From: Paenibacillus aceris
GTDB taxonomy: Bacteria > Bacillota > Bacilli > Paenibacillales > NBRC-103111
Assembly: GCF_017874035.1 (NCBI RefSeq)
Contig: NZ_JAGGKV010000015.1
Location: 62,001 to 126,000, forward strand
Direction of reading: 5' to 3'
DNA length: 64,000 nucleotides
Each line of letters starts with the position of its first letter. The first letter of the stretch is position 1. Both the position numbers and the translations under genes were made by a program. The notes under the pieces were generated by a model, which saw nothing but the letters and a program-made list of their open reading frames with translations, did not search any database and was not told where the DNA came from. Of the stretch, positions 1 through 8,610 are shown piece after piece.

Positions 1-730
1 CGCCGTCCACTTTCAACACGCTTCCCGCAATATAATCCGACATAGTACTGGCTAGGAAGAGGACCGAATCCGCAATTTCCCGTGGCTCCCCTAATCTCTT
101 CATGTCCGTATGCAAAAGAAAATTATCCAGCTTGTCCGTAGGAACGTGACCGATCATTTCGGTATTGATCATTCCAGGAGCTATCGCGTTGACATAGATC
201 CCTTTGGACGCGTAACGTCGGGCCAGCATGCGAGTCAACCCGATGATGGAACCTTTGGACGCTCCATAATTCGTTTGCGCTTCACGTCCTAGAACACCGG
301 TAACCGAGATCACATTTACGATTTTCCCGCTCCCATTTCGTTCCATATAAGGGATGACTTCTTTCGAACAACAGTAAGTTCCTTCGAAATTCGTGCGGAA
401 CACCCGGTTCCATTCATCCAGCAACATCTGTGAAGAGAAGTTGTCTGCTACTATGCCAGCATTATTGATCAAAATATCAATGCTGCCGTACTCCGTAATG
501 ATTTGCTCCATCAGTTGACGAATGAACCCCTGGTCTGTTATCGAGCCTTTGAAAAATGTGACCTTAACTCCCTTCGAACGAAGGTCCTCTTGGATCGTTT
601 GTGCCATTTGGTCATTGTTAGCATAAACGCCTACAACCGTTGCACCTTCCTCTGCAAACCTGTACAAAATCGCTTTTCCAATTCCGCGAGTAGCGCCTGT
701 TATGATAGCTACCCGATCTTTCATCATCAT
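1..730 (-). CDS. SDR-family 3-oxoacyl-ACP reductase-like protein (FabG-like), 3' end cut by window edge
   Basis: NAD(P)H-dependent short-chain reductase, probably reducing 3-oxo groups on carrier-bound chains. The Rossmann motif TGATRGIG lies at about residues 11-18, NNAG follows, and the catalytic Ser and YGASK Tyr/Lys are present; the visible end reaches the usual C-terminal VDG, so only a few residues are lost at position 1. The ATG at 730 follows AGAGGTGG with 7-nt spacing and overlaps the TGA of the upstream oxidoreductase (ATGA), implying translational coupling. Its place beside an ACP and ketosynthase gene points to the ketoreductase of this pathway rather than housekeeping FabG; that role is inferred. 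Confidence 0.9.
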   Translation of the reverse strand, partial: MMMKDRVAIITGATRGIGKAILYRFAEEGATVVGVYANNDQMAQTIQEDLRSKGVKVTFFKGSITDQGFIRQLMEQIITEYGSIDILINNAGIVADNFSSQMLLDEWNRVFRTNFEGTYCCSKEVIPYMERNGSGKIVNVISVTGVLGREAQTNYGASKGSIIGLTRMLARRYASKGIYVNAIAPGMINTEMIGHVPTDKLDNFLLHTDMKRLGEPREIADSVLFLASTMSDYIAGSVLKVDG

Positions 731-2244
731 TTCAGTACCACCTCTTTGTTTTGAAGCATTAGTTGTTTTGCCAAATTATATCCGCTCCAAATAACTCCGC
801 TGTATCCTCCCCCTGGCTGTGTCCATGCACCTGCTAGATACAAACCTTGGATGGGAGTCGTTTGGGGCAACCTGCGATGCAGGCATTGATCAACCGACTG
901 CTGGGCTCCATATATAGCGCCATGCATGTTGCTAGTATAGGCATGATTCGTTCTCGGAGTTGAGAGTTCCACGTAGGCGATATGCTCACTCACATTCGGG
1001 TACAGCCGCTCCAGCCTATTGATCAAGATGCGGGTGACTTCTTCTTTTTTTTGCCGATAAGTTTCTTCATCGATTTCTTTCCAGCAATCATACTCGCTTA
1101 ATACAAACAAAGACATCGTCGTTTTACCGTTTGCTTGGTAAGAGGGATTGAGATTTTCATAGATCGTAATGCTAAACGGCATTGTCTCGTAACTTTCATT
1201 CCGCATTTCCTCGTATGCTTGCTCAAGATCATAGTACTCATTAACGAATATTTCATGATCCGTCTCCCCATAAACGCTAGGGAAATCGATGTCCAGCAGC
1301 AAATAAGCCTGAACACACGCGAGGCTCGGCTTGAGCGATTCAATCTTTTTGACATATCGGCGTGGCAACTGATCGTAACCGATCATCTTGCCAAACGTCT
1401 GAAATGGGTCAACGTTCGAGATAACAACCTCTGACGCAAATTCACCTTTCAGCGTTTTAACGCCTTTCACGGCTCCATTCTCCACCTGAATTTGCGTGAC
1501 ATGATGCCGTGTAAGTACTTCTCCCCCGTGACTCTTGATCATTTGGACAAGGGCGTTGGAAATTTGTTGGGAACGTCCTTTGGGATAATAACCGCCATTC
1601 AACATATATTCCGTCCATGCATAAGCGTAATAAACGGCGGATATCTGGGAAGGGGGAAGTCCATAGTACTGCCACTGCTGAGCAATAATGGACTTGAGTT
1701 CTGAGCTGGTTAGGAACTGGTCAAGCACCTGTTGCAGAGATAAATTGTTGTAGGCTAATACCGTAGGTCCATCTTGGAATAAATCATTCGCTTCCCCTTG
1801 ATTTGTCTTGTTCATCATCAAGAGTATTTCTTTGCGAAGCTGACAAAACTGTTCAAATAATAAATGGATTCCATTCCGTTCATCGGGATACTTGGTTTCC
1901 AGGTCGTGCATATATGTTTCGTAATTCCCAACCCGGATATCGTCCCCAGGGAATACAGCTCGATAAAGAGTTTTGGCACGAAGGAATTCAACGTGATCCA
2001 TTAGACCTATTTCGCTTAATACTTCTCGAAGAGCTCCCTTCTCGCTAAGATCTCCCATCAGATGCAGCGATACTTCGAATTCTACCGGACGAACTATGCC
2101 CCGAACCTTCCGGGTAAAAGAAGTCGCATAACCGCCTGGGATAAAATGACGCTCTAGGACTCGAACCTTCATTCCGGCTTTAGCAAGCATTGCTCCGCTT
2201 ACCAAACCGCCTAGACCTGCACCGATTATCGTAACTTCCTTCAT
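727..2244 (-). CDS. CrtI/CrtISO-like FAD-dependent oxidoreductase (phytoene desaturase superfamily)
   Basis: A 505-residue flavoprotein. An FAD-binding GAGLGG motif lies at the N-terminus (VTIIGAGLGGLVSGAMLAKA), followed by the RHFIPGGYA stretch typical of the CrtI/CrtISO/retinol-saturase group, and a C-terminal LYLAGAWTQPGGGYSG FAD motif. The frame is open 41 codons further upstream, but the ATG at 2244 is preceded by GGAGG and starts exactly at the dinucleotide-binding strand. Family members desaturate, isomerise or saturate polyene chains. No phytoene synthase or other carotenoid gene is visible, so the substrate is more likely the polyketide chain made by the adjacent KS/ACP genes; this is inference. 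The stop overlaps the next start (ATGA). Confidence 0.88.
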   Translation of the reverse strand: MKEVTIIGAGLGGLVSGAMLAKAGMKVRVLERHFIPGGYATSFTRKVRGIVRPVEFEVSLHLMGDLSEKGALREVLSEIGLMDHVEFLRAKTLYRAVFPGDDIRVGNYETYMHDLETKYPDERNGIHLLFEQFCQLRKEILLMMNKTNQGEANDLFQDGPTVLAYNNLSLQQVLDQFLTSSELKSIIAQQWQYYGLPPSQISAVYYAYAWTEYMLNGGYYPKGRSQQISNALVQMIKSHGGEVLTRHHVTQIQVENGAVKGVKTLKGEFASEVVISNVDPFQTFGKMIGYDQLPRRYVKKIESLKPSLACVQAYLLLDIDFPSVYGETDHEIFVNEYYDLEQAYEEMRNESYETMPFSITIYENLNPSYQANGKTTMSLFVLSEYDCWKEIDEETYRQKKEEVTRILINRLERLYPNVSEHIAYVELSTPRTNHAYTSNMHGAIYGAQQSVDQCLHRRLPQTTPIQGLYLAGAWTQPGGGYSGVIWSGYNLAKQLMLQNKEVVLK

Positions 2245-2332
2245 ATCCGATATACCTCCAAAGTTCTGGCAGCCGACGATCAGACTGTTGTTTCTAGCAA
2301 CGTCGGCTGCACAGCAGGGTGGGTGTCGATTG

Positions 2333-2620
2333 TTAGTTCGCCACAGTGGACAATTGCTCGGAAACAAATTGAGATAATGTCTCTACCGAATAGAAATGTT
2401 TTCTGATTGCCTCTTGATCCATACCGTGCAATTTGACGCCAAACTCTGCTTCTAACCCGGCAACTACATCAAGCGCCTCAACAGAGTCCAGTCCAAGACC
2501 TTCACCGAACAGCGGAGCATTATCCTCGATTTCCTCTGCGGTAATGTCCTCTAGCTCAAGTCGGTCAATCAAAATATTTTGTTTAATAGCATGCTTGATT
2601 TCTTCTAAATTTTTCATCAT
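2333..2620 (-). CDS. Acyl carrier protein of the cluster
   Basis: A 95-residue acidic phosphopantetheine carrier protein. The attachment motif is GLGLDSVEAL, with Ser46 as the predicted phosphopantetheine site. The LDSVEALD form resembles carrier proteins of aryl-polyene and flexirubin-type systems more than the housekeeping ACP motif DSLD. The start is ATG 2620 or 2617, after GGGAGAG. It lies 88 bp downstream of the double ketosynthase gene in the same direction and probably shares its transcript. It presumably carries the chain built by that ketosynthase. The ACP call is strong; pathway assignment rests on context. Confidence 0.92.
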   Translation of the reverse strand: MMKNLEEIKHAIKQNILIDRLELEDITAEEIEDNAPLFGEGLGLDSVEALDVVAGLEAEFGVKLHGMDQEAIRKHFYSVETLSQFVSEQLSTVAN

Positions 2621-2708
2621 TTTTCTCTCCCATCAGATCTTTTTTTATATGTTCATGAATCGACTCCGTAATGGAATCGTTCCTTGGAACCGCTCCTCAC
2701 AATTCTTA

Positions 2709-5060
2709 TTACTCTCCAGGGGCAACGACGACGGCTGTATAATTACCGTTAATGGAAGAACTCACTACAAGCCCGTAGTTTCCTTTCATTCCTTTGCTTA
2801 CAAAAGCAGCAGCTGCAGCAACATCCAAACCGGTGTCAGAAATCTGCTTGTTGGCATGTAAAATATCAACGGCGGCGCTCAAATGGAATAAGGAACCTGT
2901 AGACTCACAATAGCCAAAGCGATCATTCAGACATACCACAGACAGCTCGTTATCGGAAAACAGTTCATCAAGCGCCTCTCGTTCAGCTGAAGGCTCGTCC
3001 ATGCCAATAAAACTGTTGAATAGTACAAAATCTATGGAGGAAGCTTCAACACCGGATCGTGCTAGAGCCATCTCAATAACTCGCGTCACTGCACTTCCGT
3101 CAGAACCACCTTTCGTTCCGCTAAAAGCAGTTCCAAAGCCCTTCAGCTCTGCGTATACTTCTTTCCCTTCCAACTTAGCCTGCTCCAGATCCATTAGAAC
3201 GAGGAACGCGCTGCCTTCGCCTATCTCATATGGAATATTATCCAGTCCTAGTGCTGTATCTACTTGCGTCGAGAATAAGGAACGCTCATCCCCTGCGCCA
3301 ATGAGACTGTATTTTTGAACTCCTGCGCGAATCGTCTCATAGCCGTATAACGCACTGTTTAATCCATCGTTGCCGCCCGTACTCATTGAAGTACCATAGC
3401 CTCTAAGACCTAATTTCTTGGCAATTTTCCCAGCTGTTGAGTTAAGCACCATATCCGGAAAATAGACACCACTCGCATGCTCAGGACCTTTTTCGAAAAT
3501 AGCTGATAAATATTTCTGAGCGCTTTCCAGGCTTCCCCTAGATGTCCCATAGAATAAGCCGATTTCACAGCTATTCTCGCTAGTCGAAAGATCTGCATCT
3601 TGAAGGGCCAAATGTGCGGCTCCAATGCTGTATTGCGATAGTGGATTCATTCTGCGTTCATACAATTCTTTGTTATATTCTTTCAGAGAAAAAGAGGATT
3701 CCGCTGCCGTCACTGCCATCCCATCTTCAGCGAGCCAAGGAAGAATACTTCCGGAGCGGTGGCCGAATCGGGAAACTGTTCCAAGTCCAACAACGGCTAC
3801 TCGTTTTGGTTCTTGGGTATGTAACTCTTCTGCGATTCTCCCCCCTTCAGCCCAATTATAAGAAACGATGGAACAGTTATGACCTCCGAAAGCGGAGTTG
3901 TTACATAAGAAGTATTTCACACTACTTTCTCTCATCTCATTTACAACAAGATTCGCCCAATTCACATCATCGCGTGGTGTTTCAAAATGAAGGGTAGCCG
4001 GCAGCAATCCTTCTTGCAGCGCGAGAAGCGTCGTTACGTATTCGATGGAGGCAGCTGCGCCTAAGTTATGTCCGAAGTAGGCCTTGCTTGAACTGATCAG
4101 AATTTGACTGAATCGCTCTTCGCCAAACAACTGGCGCAAGCCATATAGCTCTGCTGAATCGTTGGCCTTCGTCCCAGTACCGTGCGTATTAATATAGTCG
4201 ATCTGATCCTTCGATATGCCAGCGTTGTTTAATGCAAACTCAACTGCCAGCTGAATACCTTTTCCTTCGGGCTCAGGCGCTGTCTCATGATAAGCGTCGC
4301 TGCTCAAACCGTATCCGCAAATTTCAGAATAAATCGTGGCATTACGTGCCAGTGCGCTCTCTAATGATTCCAACACAACGAAAGCAGCACCTTCTCCCAA
4401 ACTTAAACCGAACTTGTTATTGTAAGGTGAACAAGGTACCGTGTTCAGTGCTTGCAGGACGTTGAATCCAGCATAGACCGAGGATGACATCGAATCCGAA
4501 CCGCCAGCCAGCATCTTATCGGCGTAACCGGCAGTGATCATATCGTAAGCATAGCCAATCGCATTACCGCTTGCGGCGCATGCCGTATTCAGTGTATTGA
4601 CAGGACCCTGCATACCGAAATACATGGCGATATTGTCTCCTTGCTGAAAGAACGGATAACGGGAAGTCCGATCCACATCAAGCTCTGTAACCGTTGCTTG
4701 CTCCTCCAAGGAATTAATCCCCCCGTTGCAAGTGCCGAACGCTACACCGAAACGAGCCGCATTCTCATTGGTAATAGCAATACCACTCTCTGCCATCGCT
4801 TCCTTAGCAGCGATAATTCCGAATTGGCTGCAGTAGTCGTAACGTTCTTGTTCCTCTTCCGAGAAGAAGTTCTCTGGCTGATAGTCCTTCACTTCGGCAC
4901 CGATTCGGCTAATAAATTTATCTGTATGGAATCGGGTAATGGATCCAATGCCTGTTTCATTTTTCTTCATTTTGGCAAGAACTTGGGACTTGTCTGCTCC
5001 GAGCGAACAAATGATACCTATTCCTGTAACGACTACACGGTTTTTTGGTTTCAGTTTCAT
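2709..5060 (-). CDS. Tandem ketosynthase protein: active KS fused to a catalytically dead KS (KS-CLF-like fusion)
   Basis: A 783-residue protein with two FabF-like domains. Domain 1 (about 8-402) has the full catalytic set: Cys161 in TACAASG, His293 in NTHGTGT, Lys326 and His331 in SKAYFGH. Domain 2 (about 419-780) keeps the fold motifs (VAVVGLG, GEGSAFLVL) but ungapped alignment puts Gly563, Asn682, Asn712 and Tyr717 at those sites. An active KS followed by an inactive KS matches the type II PKS KS/chain-length-factor pair, here on one chain rather than two subunits. It would do decarboxylative condensation on the neighbouring ACP. The frame is open 27 codons further up, but ATG 5060 follows GGAGGA and begins the conserved RVVVTGIG strand. 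The fusion is read directly; its CLF role is inferred. Confidence 0.9.
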   Translation of the reverse strand: MKLKPKNRVVVTGIGIICSLGADKSQVLAKMKKNETGIGSITRFHTDKFISRIGAEVKDYQPENFFSEEEQERYDYCSQFGIIAAKEAMAESGIAITNENAARFGVAFGTCNGGINSLEEQATVTELDVDRTSRYPFFQQGDNIAMYFGMQGPVNTLNTACAASGNAIGYAYDMITAGYADKMLAGGSDSMSSSVYAGFNVLQALNTVPCSPYNNKFGLSLGEGAAFVVLESLESALARNATIYSEICGYGLSSDAYHETAPEPEGKGIQLAVEFALNNAGISKDQIDYINTHGTGTKANDSAELYGLRQLFGEERFSQILISSSKAYFGHNLGAAASIEYVTTLLALQEGLLPATLHFETPRDDVNWANLVVNEMRESSVKYFLCNNSAFGGHNCSIVSYNWAEGGRIAEELHTQEPKRVAVVGLGTVSRFGHRSGSILPWLAEDGMAVTAAESSFSLKEYNKELYERRMNPLSQYSIGAAHLALQDADLSTSENSCEIGLFYGTSRGSLESAQKYLSAIFEKGPEHASGVYFPDMVLNSTAGKIAKKLGLRGYGTSMSTGGNDGLNSALYGYETIRAGVQKYSLIGAGDERSLFSTQVDTALGLDNIPYEIGEGSAFLVLMDLEQAKLEGKEVYAELKGFGTAFSGTKGGSDGSAVTRVIEMALARSGVEASSIDFVLFNSFIGMDEPSAEREALDELFSDNELSVVCLNDRFGYCESTGSLFHLSAAVDILHANKQISDTGLDVAAAAAFVSKGMKGNYGLVVSSSINGNYTAVVVAPGE

Positions 5061-5256
5061 AAAGTCCTCCACCCTAATTTTTAATTTACATGAATTCAAT
5101 AATTTTCTTACTTTTTGCTCTCTCCACTCAAATATTTCCATCGAATCTCAAGATAACAAGATAAAGTATATTAGGCAAGTTAAAAAATGATTAAGATATA
5201 ACATGACTCTATTTGCAGATAATACTAATATATTTTTATAATTAATTAATACTATT

Positions 5257-5285
5257 ATTTAAATAACTAATATAATTATTGTAAA
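5257..5285 (-). promoter_or_regulatory. Promoter of the KS-ACP-oxidoreductase-reductase operon with degenerate TetR-type operator
   Basis: On the minus strand TTTACA (5285-5280) is followed after 17-18 nt by an A/T-rich -10 (TTAAAT or TAAATA). The spacer holds AACTAAT-ATA-ATTATTG (5265-5281), a weakened version of the inverted repeat at the other cluster promoters, sharing the 14-mer TAATTATATTAGTT with the 13957 site. The surrounding 5150-5340 is otherwise very A/T-rich and non-coding. Confidence 0.5.
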
Positions 5286-5288
5286 TAT

Positions 5289-5319
5289 AAAAATACAAAT
5301 TCCCTAAATTTGTATTTTT
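5289..5319 (-). terminator. A/T-rich 13-bp stem-loop downstream of the DUF2568 gene
   Basis: AAAAATACAAATT (5289-5301) pairs perfectly with AATTTGTATTTTT (5307-5319) around a 5-nt loop. It lies just past the stop of the upstream membrane protein gene and before the KS promoter. The A/T-only stem makes it a weak intrinsic terminator at best. Confidence 0.4.
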
Positions 5320-5362
5320 ATTCAATCCTCAAATGACGCTATTCAATCCAATCCATTGCTCG

Positions 5363-5806
5363 TTATTTCAGCAGCCTTTCCCCCAATATATACACCAAGA
5401 CATGATGTACGATTGAAATCGTGCCGAGAGTAATACCAAGGCTTCGCTGCCCTGCTGTATACCATGCTACAGCTGCTAAACCGGATAAGATCAACTCTTG
5501 AACAAGACGAAAAGGTTCAGGAGTCGCCACCACTTTTCGAAAATCGAATAGACTCCAAAACCCAAAGATCAACAATGGTGCACCGATGCTTAGCAGTGTA
5601 CTTTGTATCGTGTTTTTACCGCTATGATAGCCCCAGTATGCTAAAGCAATCACAATGCCTAGCTCCATGAGCCCTCTTAACGCTAAGTTAACCCAATTTA
5701 AGATCAACAAGGATAGCCACACCACCATTCCAAAACTCATGATTATATGAGTCAATAAAATAAAAAATAGCTGCAGGGACAGCCCTAACAGCCAGTAATG
5801 AAGCAT
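5363..5806 (-). CDS. YrdB-like (DUF2568) integral membrane protein
   Basis: A 147-residue hydrophobic protein with about four predicted membrane segments. The C-terminal half (GAPLLIFGFWSLFD through VHHVLVYILGERL) has the pattern of the YrdB/DUF2568 family, whose biochemical function is unknown. It follows the acyltransferase gene by 18 nt with only a weak ribosome binding site, so coupling is likely; a shorter start at an internal Met is possible because family members usually begin near the RGLMELG helix. It is the last gene of the monooxygenase-acyltransferase transcript. Its role in the cluster is unknown. Confidence 0.6.
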   Translation of the reverse strand: MLHYWLLGLSLQLFFILLTHIIMSFGMVVWLSLLILNWVNLALRGLMELGIVIALAYWGYHSGKNTIQSTLLSIGAPLLIFGFWSLFDFRKVVATPEPFRLVQELILSGLAAVAWYTAGQRSLGITLGTISIVHHVLVYILGERLLK

Positions 5807-5824
5807 GGAAATAAATGACTCTTA

Positions 5825-7078
5825 TCAGGCTTCCAATAGGGGTTGATGCGTATTGCCCATAAATTTTCTCTTTCCGTGAGACCAATGAAGTACCGGTTTT
5901 TCAACAAAATAAAAGGAAAGTGTTGCGAATAGGAATGAGACAACCAGAACGACACCGGATACGCTGAACCAAGTACTTAGACTTTTCGTCCCCATGTACT
6001 GGAAGTCTTTCGCCCAAGTGACCGAGGAAACGCCAATAATCACAAAATGCCAAAGATACAGTCCGAATGACACTTTGGACGTAAACTTAAACACGCGATT
6101 ATCTAATATTTTTGCAGCCCATCTCGATTGTGAAGCAGCACACAAACTGACCGCTATAAGCAAAGAATAAAATGGAAAGAAGAAGGGCTGTTTTTGCAAA
6201 CTTAGGCTGAATTCTGGCATGTGGCGTACGTACCATAGGAGAGCAAACGAACAAAACAATCCCCCTAAGCTTACAAAATCGAATAAACCGATGTATTTCA
6301 TCCTGTTTAACCCTTCAGAACTTTGGCGCAGTCCTGCAGCAACACCCGCAGCGAGTATCCCAATGGTGAACTGACCAAAAAAACCGATAGGATTGTAGTT
6401 CGGCATCCAATATTTCGCACCGCCAATCCAGCCATTGTCCCAACCTTTCCCTTCATTGCCCGTTGAAAAAAATAAATGGACAAGTTGGTTTAGTCCTAAG
6501 ATAAGGATAAATACCCCCATCCAATACAACAGACCATTCCGAATAGATCGTTGTTTGAATGTCCAGCGATATAGGCCCAACATAAACATAGGCATCAATA
6601 CATAACAAAATACCTCAAAGCTAATAGACCATAAAGGTCCATTCACCTCATTAGGAAACAATGTAATGTAATGAAATCCCGCAGTAAATGTTAGTCCTGC
6701 CATCAGGCGTGCCCAGAAGTGCTCCGTTGGTACATGAAAAAGAACTGTAATTAACGTTGCAACCATGACAGCAATGTAATAACCAGGCATAATTCTTGCT
6801 GCGCGCCGAACCACATACTGCTTAATATCCGGATATGCGCTACCGTCAAGATACTTATGCCAATACGGTGAAGCCAATAAATATCCGCTTAATACAAAGA
6901 ACACACTTACTCCAGCATTCCCCATAAGTAAAAAGGATTGCAGTTCCTGCATCCAAGGCGACTGCGACTGCATCGCTAGAAATTGTGACAGGTGGTGGAA
7001 AATGACGGCAAGACAGGCTATTGCCCTAAATCCATCAGCTCCACCTAAATGGTTGACAGTTTGGTTTGACTTGTTCAC
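5825..7078 (-). CDS. Acyltransferase family 3 (OafA/YrhL-like) membrane protein
   Basis: A 417-residue O-acyltransferase with about ten membrane segments. The family signatures are the N-terminal DGFRAIACLAVIFHH (catalytic-type His in the first helix), RRAARIMPGYY and the C-terminal FGLYLWHF and FVEKPV. Members acylate sugar hydroxyls of glycolipids, polysaccharides or macrolides at the membrane. GTG 7078 is preceded by AGGAG. It sits between the monooxygenase and the DUF2568 gene, in the same direction and behind the same operator, so acylation of the glycosylated product is a reasonable inference. The acyl donor cannot be read from sequence. Confidence 0.88.
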   Translation of the reverse strand: MNKSNQTVNHLGGADGFRAIACLAVIFHHLSQFLAMQSQSPWMQELQSFLLMGNAGVSVFFVLSGYLLASPYWHKYLDGSAYPDIKQYVVRRAARIMPGYYIAVMVATLITVLFHVPTEHFWARLMAGLTFTAGFHYITLFPNEVNGPLWSISFEVFCYVLMPMFMLGLYRWTFKQRSIRNGLLYWMGVFILILGLNQLVHLFFSTGNEGKGWDNGWIGGAKYWMPNYNPIGFFGQFTIGILAAGVAAGLRQSSEGLNRMKYIGLFDFVSLGGLFCSFALLWYVRHMPEFSLSLQKQPFFFPFYSLLIAVSLCAASQSRWAAKILDNRVFKFTSKVSFGLYLWHFVIIGVSSVTWAKDFQYMGTKSLSTWFSVSGVVLVVSFLFATLSFYFVEKPVLHWSHGKRKFMGNTHQPLLEA

Positions 7079-7105
7079 GGGGACTTGATCTCCTACTTCA
7101 TAGTT

Positions 7106-8332
7106 TTAGTAGACTTTCATTAGACTCTCTCTAAAGATTCCGTACGCCATTTTCGTCGCGAGTTCTACTTTCATAGGAGACTGATCAAGCATTTGCATCT
7201 TCATACGTCTTTTACTCATATCTTCCTCCGTTTCAGCCATTAGATCCTTTTCTTGATCCGCCTGAAATCCTTGAATAAAGCTTACAAATTCCTGGCGCCT
7301 TAACTGGAACGATTGAAAGGCTTCTTGTGGCATGACTGTCTTTGGATTTTTGGCAAGAAAATCTATGATCACAGGTGCCAATTCATATGCATCTTGGATA
7401 GCCAAGTTAACCCCTTGTCCCAATATTGGGGAAACGGTATGAGCGGAGTCTCCAATCAATACAAGTCCGTCACGGGACCACTGGGATACCTCTGCTGTGA
7501 AAATGTCAAGGAGAACCGTATCTTTCCAGCTTTGAATATGTTCTTGCACGATGCCATCCAACTGAGGTTCCAGTCTGCAAACTGTGTCATAGAAAATACT
7601 AATATCTTGTTTTCTAAATTCTTGATATGCGCCTTTCGCAATGTTAATACCGACACGCAGCTGATCCGGATAAGTAGGCAAAATAATTAAGTGCTGATGA
7701 CCATCAACCTTAATACGGGTTGCACTTTCCCATCCTTCAGGGCGCGGTACACGGAACCATACGGCATCGCGCTTGAAATGATCGATTTTGGCATGAATTC
7801 CGGCCATTTCGCGTATTCGCGTGTACCGTCCGCTCGCATCAACGACAACAGAACTATTCACCGTCACAAGCTCTCCAGACTTTTCACGATAAACAACACC
7901 CTTAATTAGTCCTTGTTCCTCGAATAGTTCTACACCAGTTGCCCCCATTTTTAAGTGGAAATTAGGATAACCACTGGCTTTGTCCAAGATAGCGCCAATC
8001 AAAACCGGCTGCGGCAAATCGATAATAAACTTCTGTTCATAGGAGAACTCATGAAAATTGACTGAAAAAATTTTTTCTCCCTTGTCATACATCTCCAGAC
8101 CTTCAACCTGCAAATACCCGTGCTGTTTGAGATTGTCCATGATGCCCAACACATCTAAGATAGCGACCGACCCCTGAGAAATAGACTCCCCCCGGAACTC
8201 ACGTTGAAATGCTTGATGTTGTTCCAACACCACCACTTCAAGATCACTTTGCTTAGCAAGTAATAATCCCAACATAGCACCTGCGGGACCGCCTCCAACA
8301 ATACACACATCTGCTTGAATGACATGATTCAT
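7106..8332 (-). CDS. Class A FAD-dependent monooxygenase (polyketide hydroxylase type)
   Basis: A 408-residue flavoprotein of the PHBH fold. It has an N-terminal FAD motif VGGGPAGAML, FRGESIS after the second beta strand, and LIGDSAHTVSPILGQGVNLAIQDA, the GD motif binding FAD and NAD(P)H. Such enzymes hydroxylate or epoxidise aromatic or unsaturated substrates with NAD(P)H and O2. The frame is open 35 codons upstream, but ATG 8332 follows AGGAGG by 7 nt and starts the Rossmann fold. It is the first gene of the transcript from the 8512 promoter and is divergent from the glycosyltransferase. The tailoring role is inferred from context. Confidence 0.9.
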   Translation of the reverse strand: MNHVIQADVCIVGGGPAGAMLGLLLAKQSDLEVVVLEQHQAFQREFRGESISQGSVAILDVLGIMDNLKQHGYLQVEGLEMYDKGEKIFSVNFHEFSYEQKFIIDLPQPVLIGAILDKASGYPNFHLKMGATGVELFEEQGLIKGVVYREKSGELVTVNSSVVVDASGRYTRIREMAGIHAKIDHFKRDAVWFRVPRPEGWESATRIKVDGHQHLIILPTYPDQLRVGINIAKGAYQEFRKQDISIFYDTVCRLEPQLDGIVQEHIQSWKDTVLLDIFTAEVSQWSRDGLVLIGDSAHTVSPILGQGVNLAIQDAYELAPVIIDFLAKNPKTVMPQEAFQSFQLRRQEFVSFIQGFQADQEKDLMAETEEDMSKRRMKMQMLDQSPMKVELATKMAYGIFRESLMKVY

Positions 8333-8483
8333 GACAAATCCTCCTTTTTTGGTACTCAAGTTCCATTCGCCTGTCCACTTTCCATAATGATGATAGACAA
8401 TATAGATTAGTCCCTGCAGGTTACGGATGCATTCCAACGTCCGTTGACCGATGCATGTCTATATGATAGACTAATACAAGTAA

Positions 8484-8512
8484 AAACTAAACTAATTACT
8501 TTAGTTTGTCAA
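8484..8512 (-). promoter_or_regulatory. Promoter with embedded TetR-type operator, monooxygenase side
   Basis: TTGACA (8512-8507) is followed by a 17-nt spacer and a poor -10 (TAGTTT, 8489-8484). The inverted repeat AAACTAA-TTACT-TTAGTTT (8489-8507) fills the spacer. A further half-site GACTAATAC starts at 8469. The divergent promoter for the glycosyltransferase must lie within 8438-8600, but I cannot pick out its -35/-10. Confidence 0.7.
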
Positions 8513-8610
8513 CAAAAACAATAAGTTAACATGTTATTTATGTTAGTGCATTGACTTCACTTGCAAACAATTTTTCAAAGCCAAATCAAGAATTATTAGG
8601 AGGAGATAAT

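Noticed and set aside
727-2244. Carotenoid biosynthesis cluster
   Set aside because: Only one CrtI-like gene is present; no phytoene or squalene synthase or cyclase in the window, while KS and ACP genes dominate.
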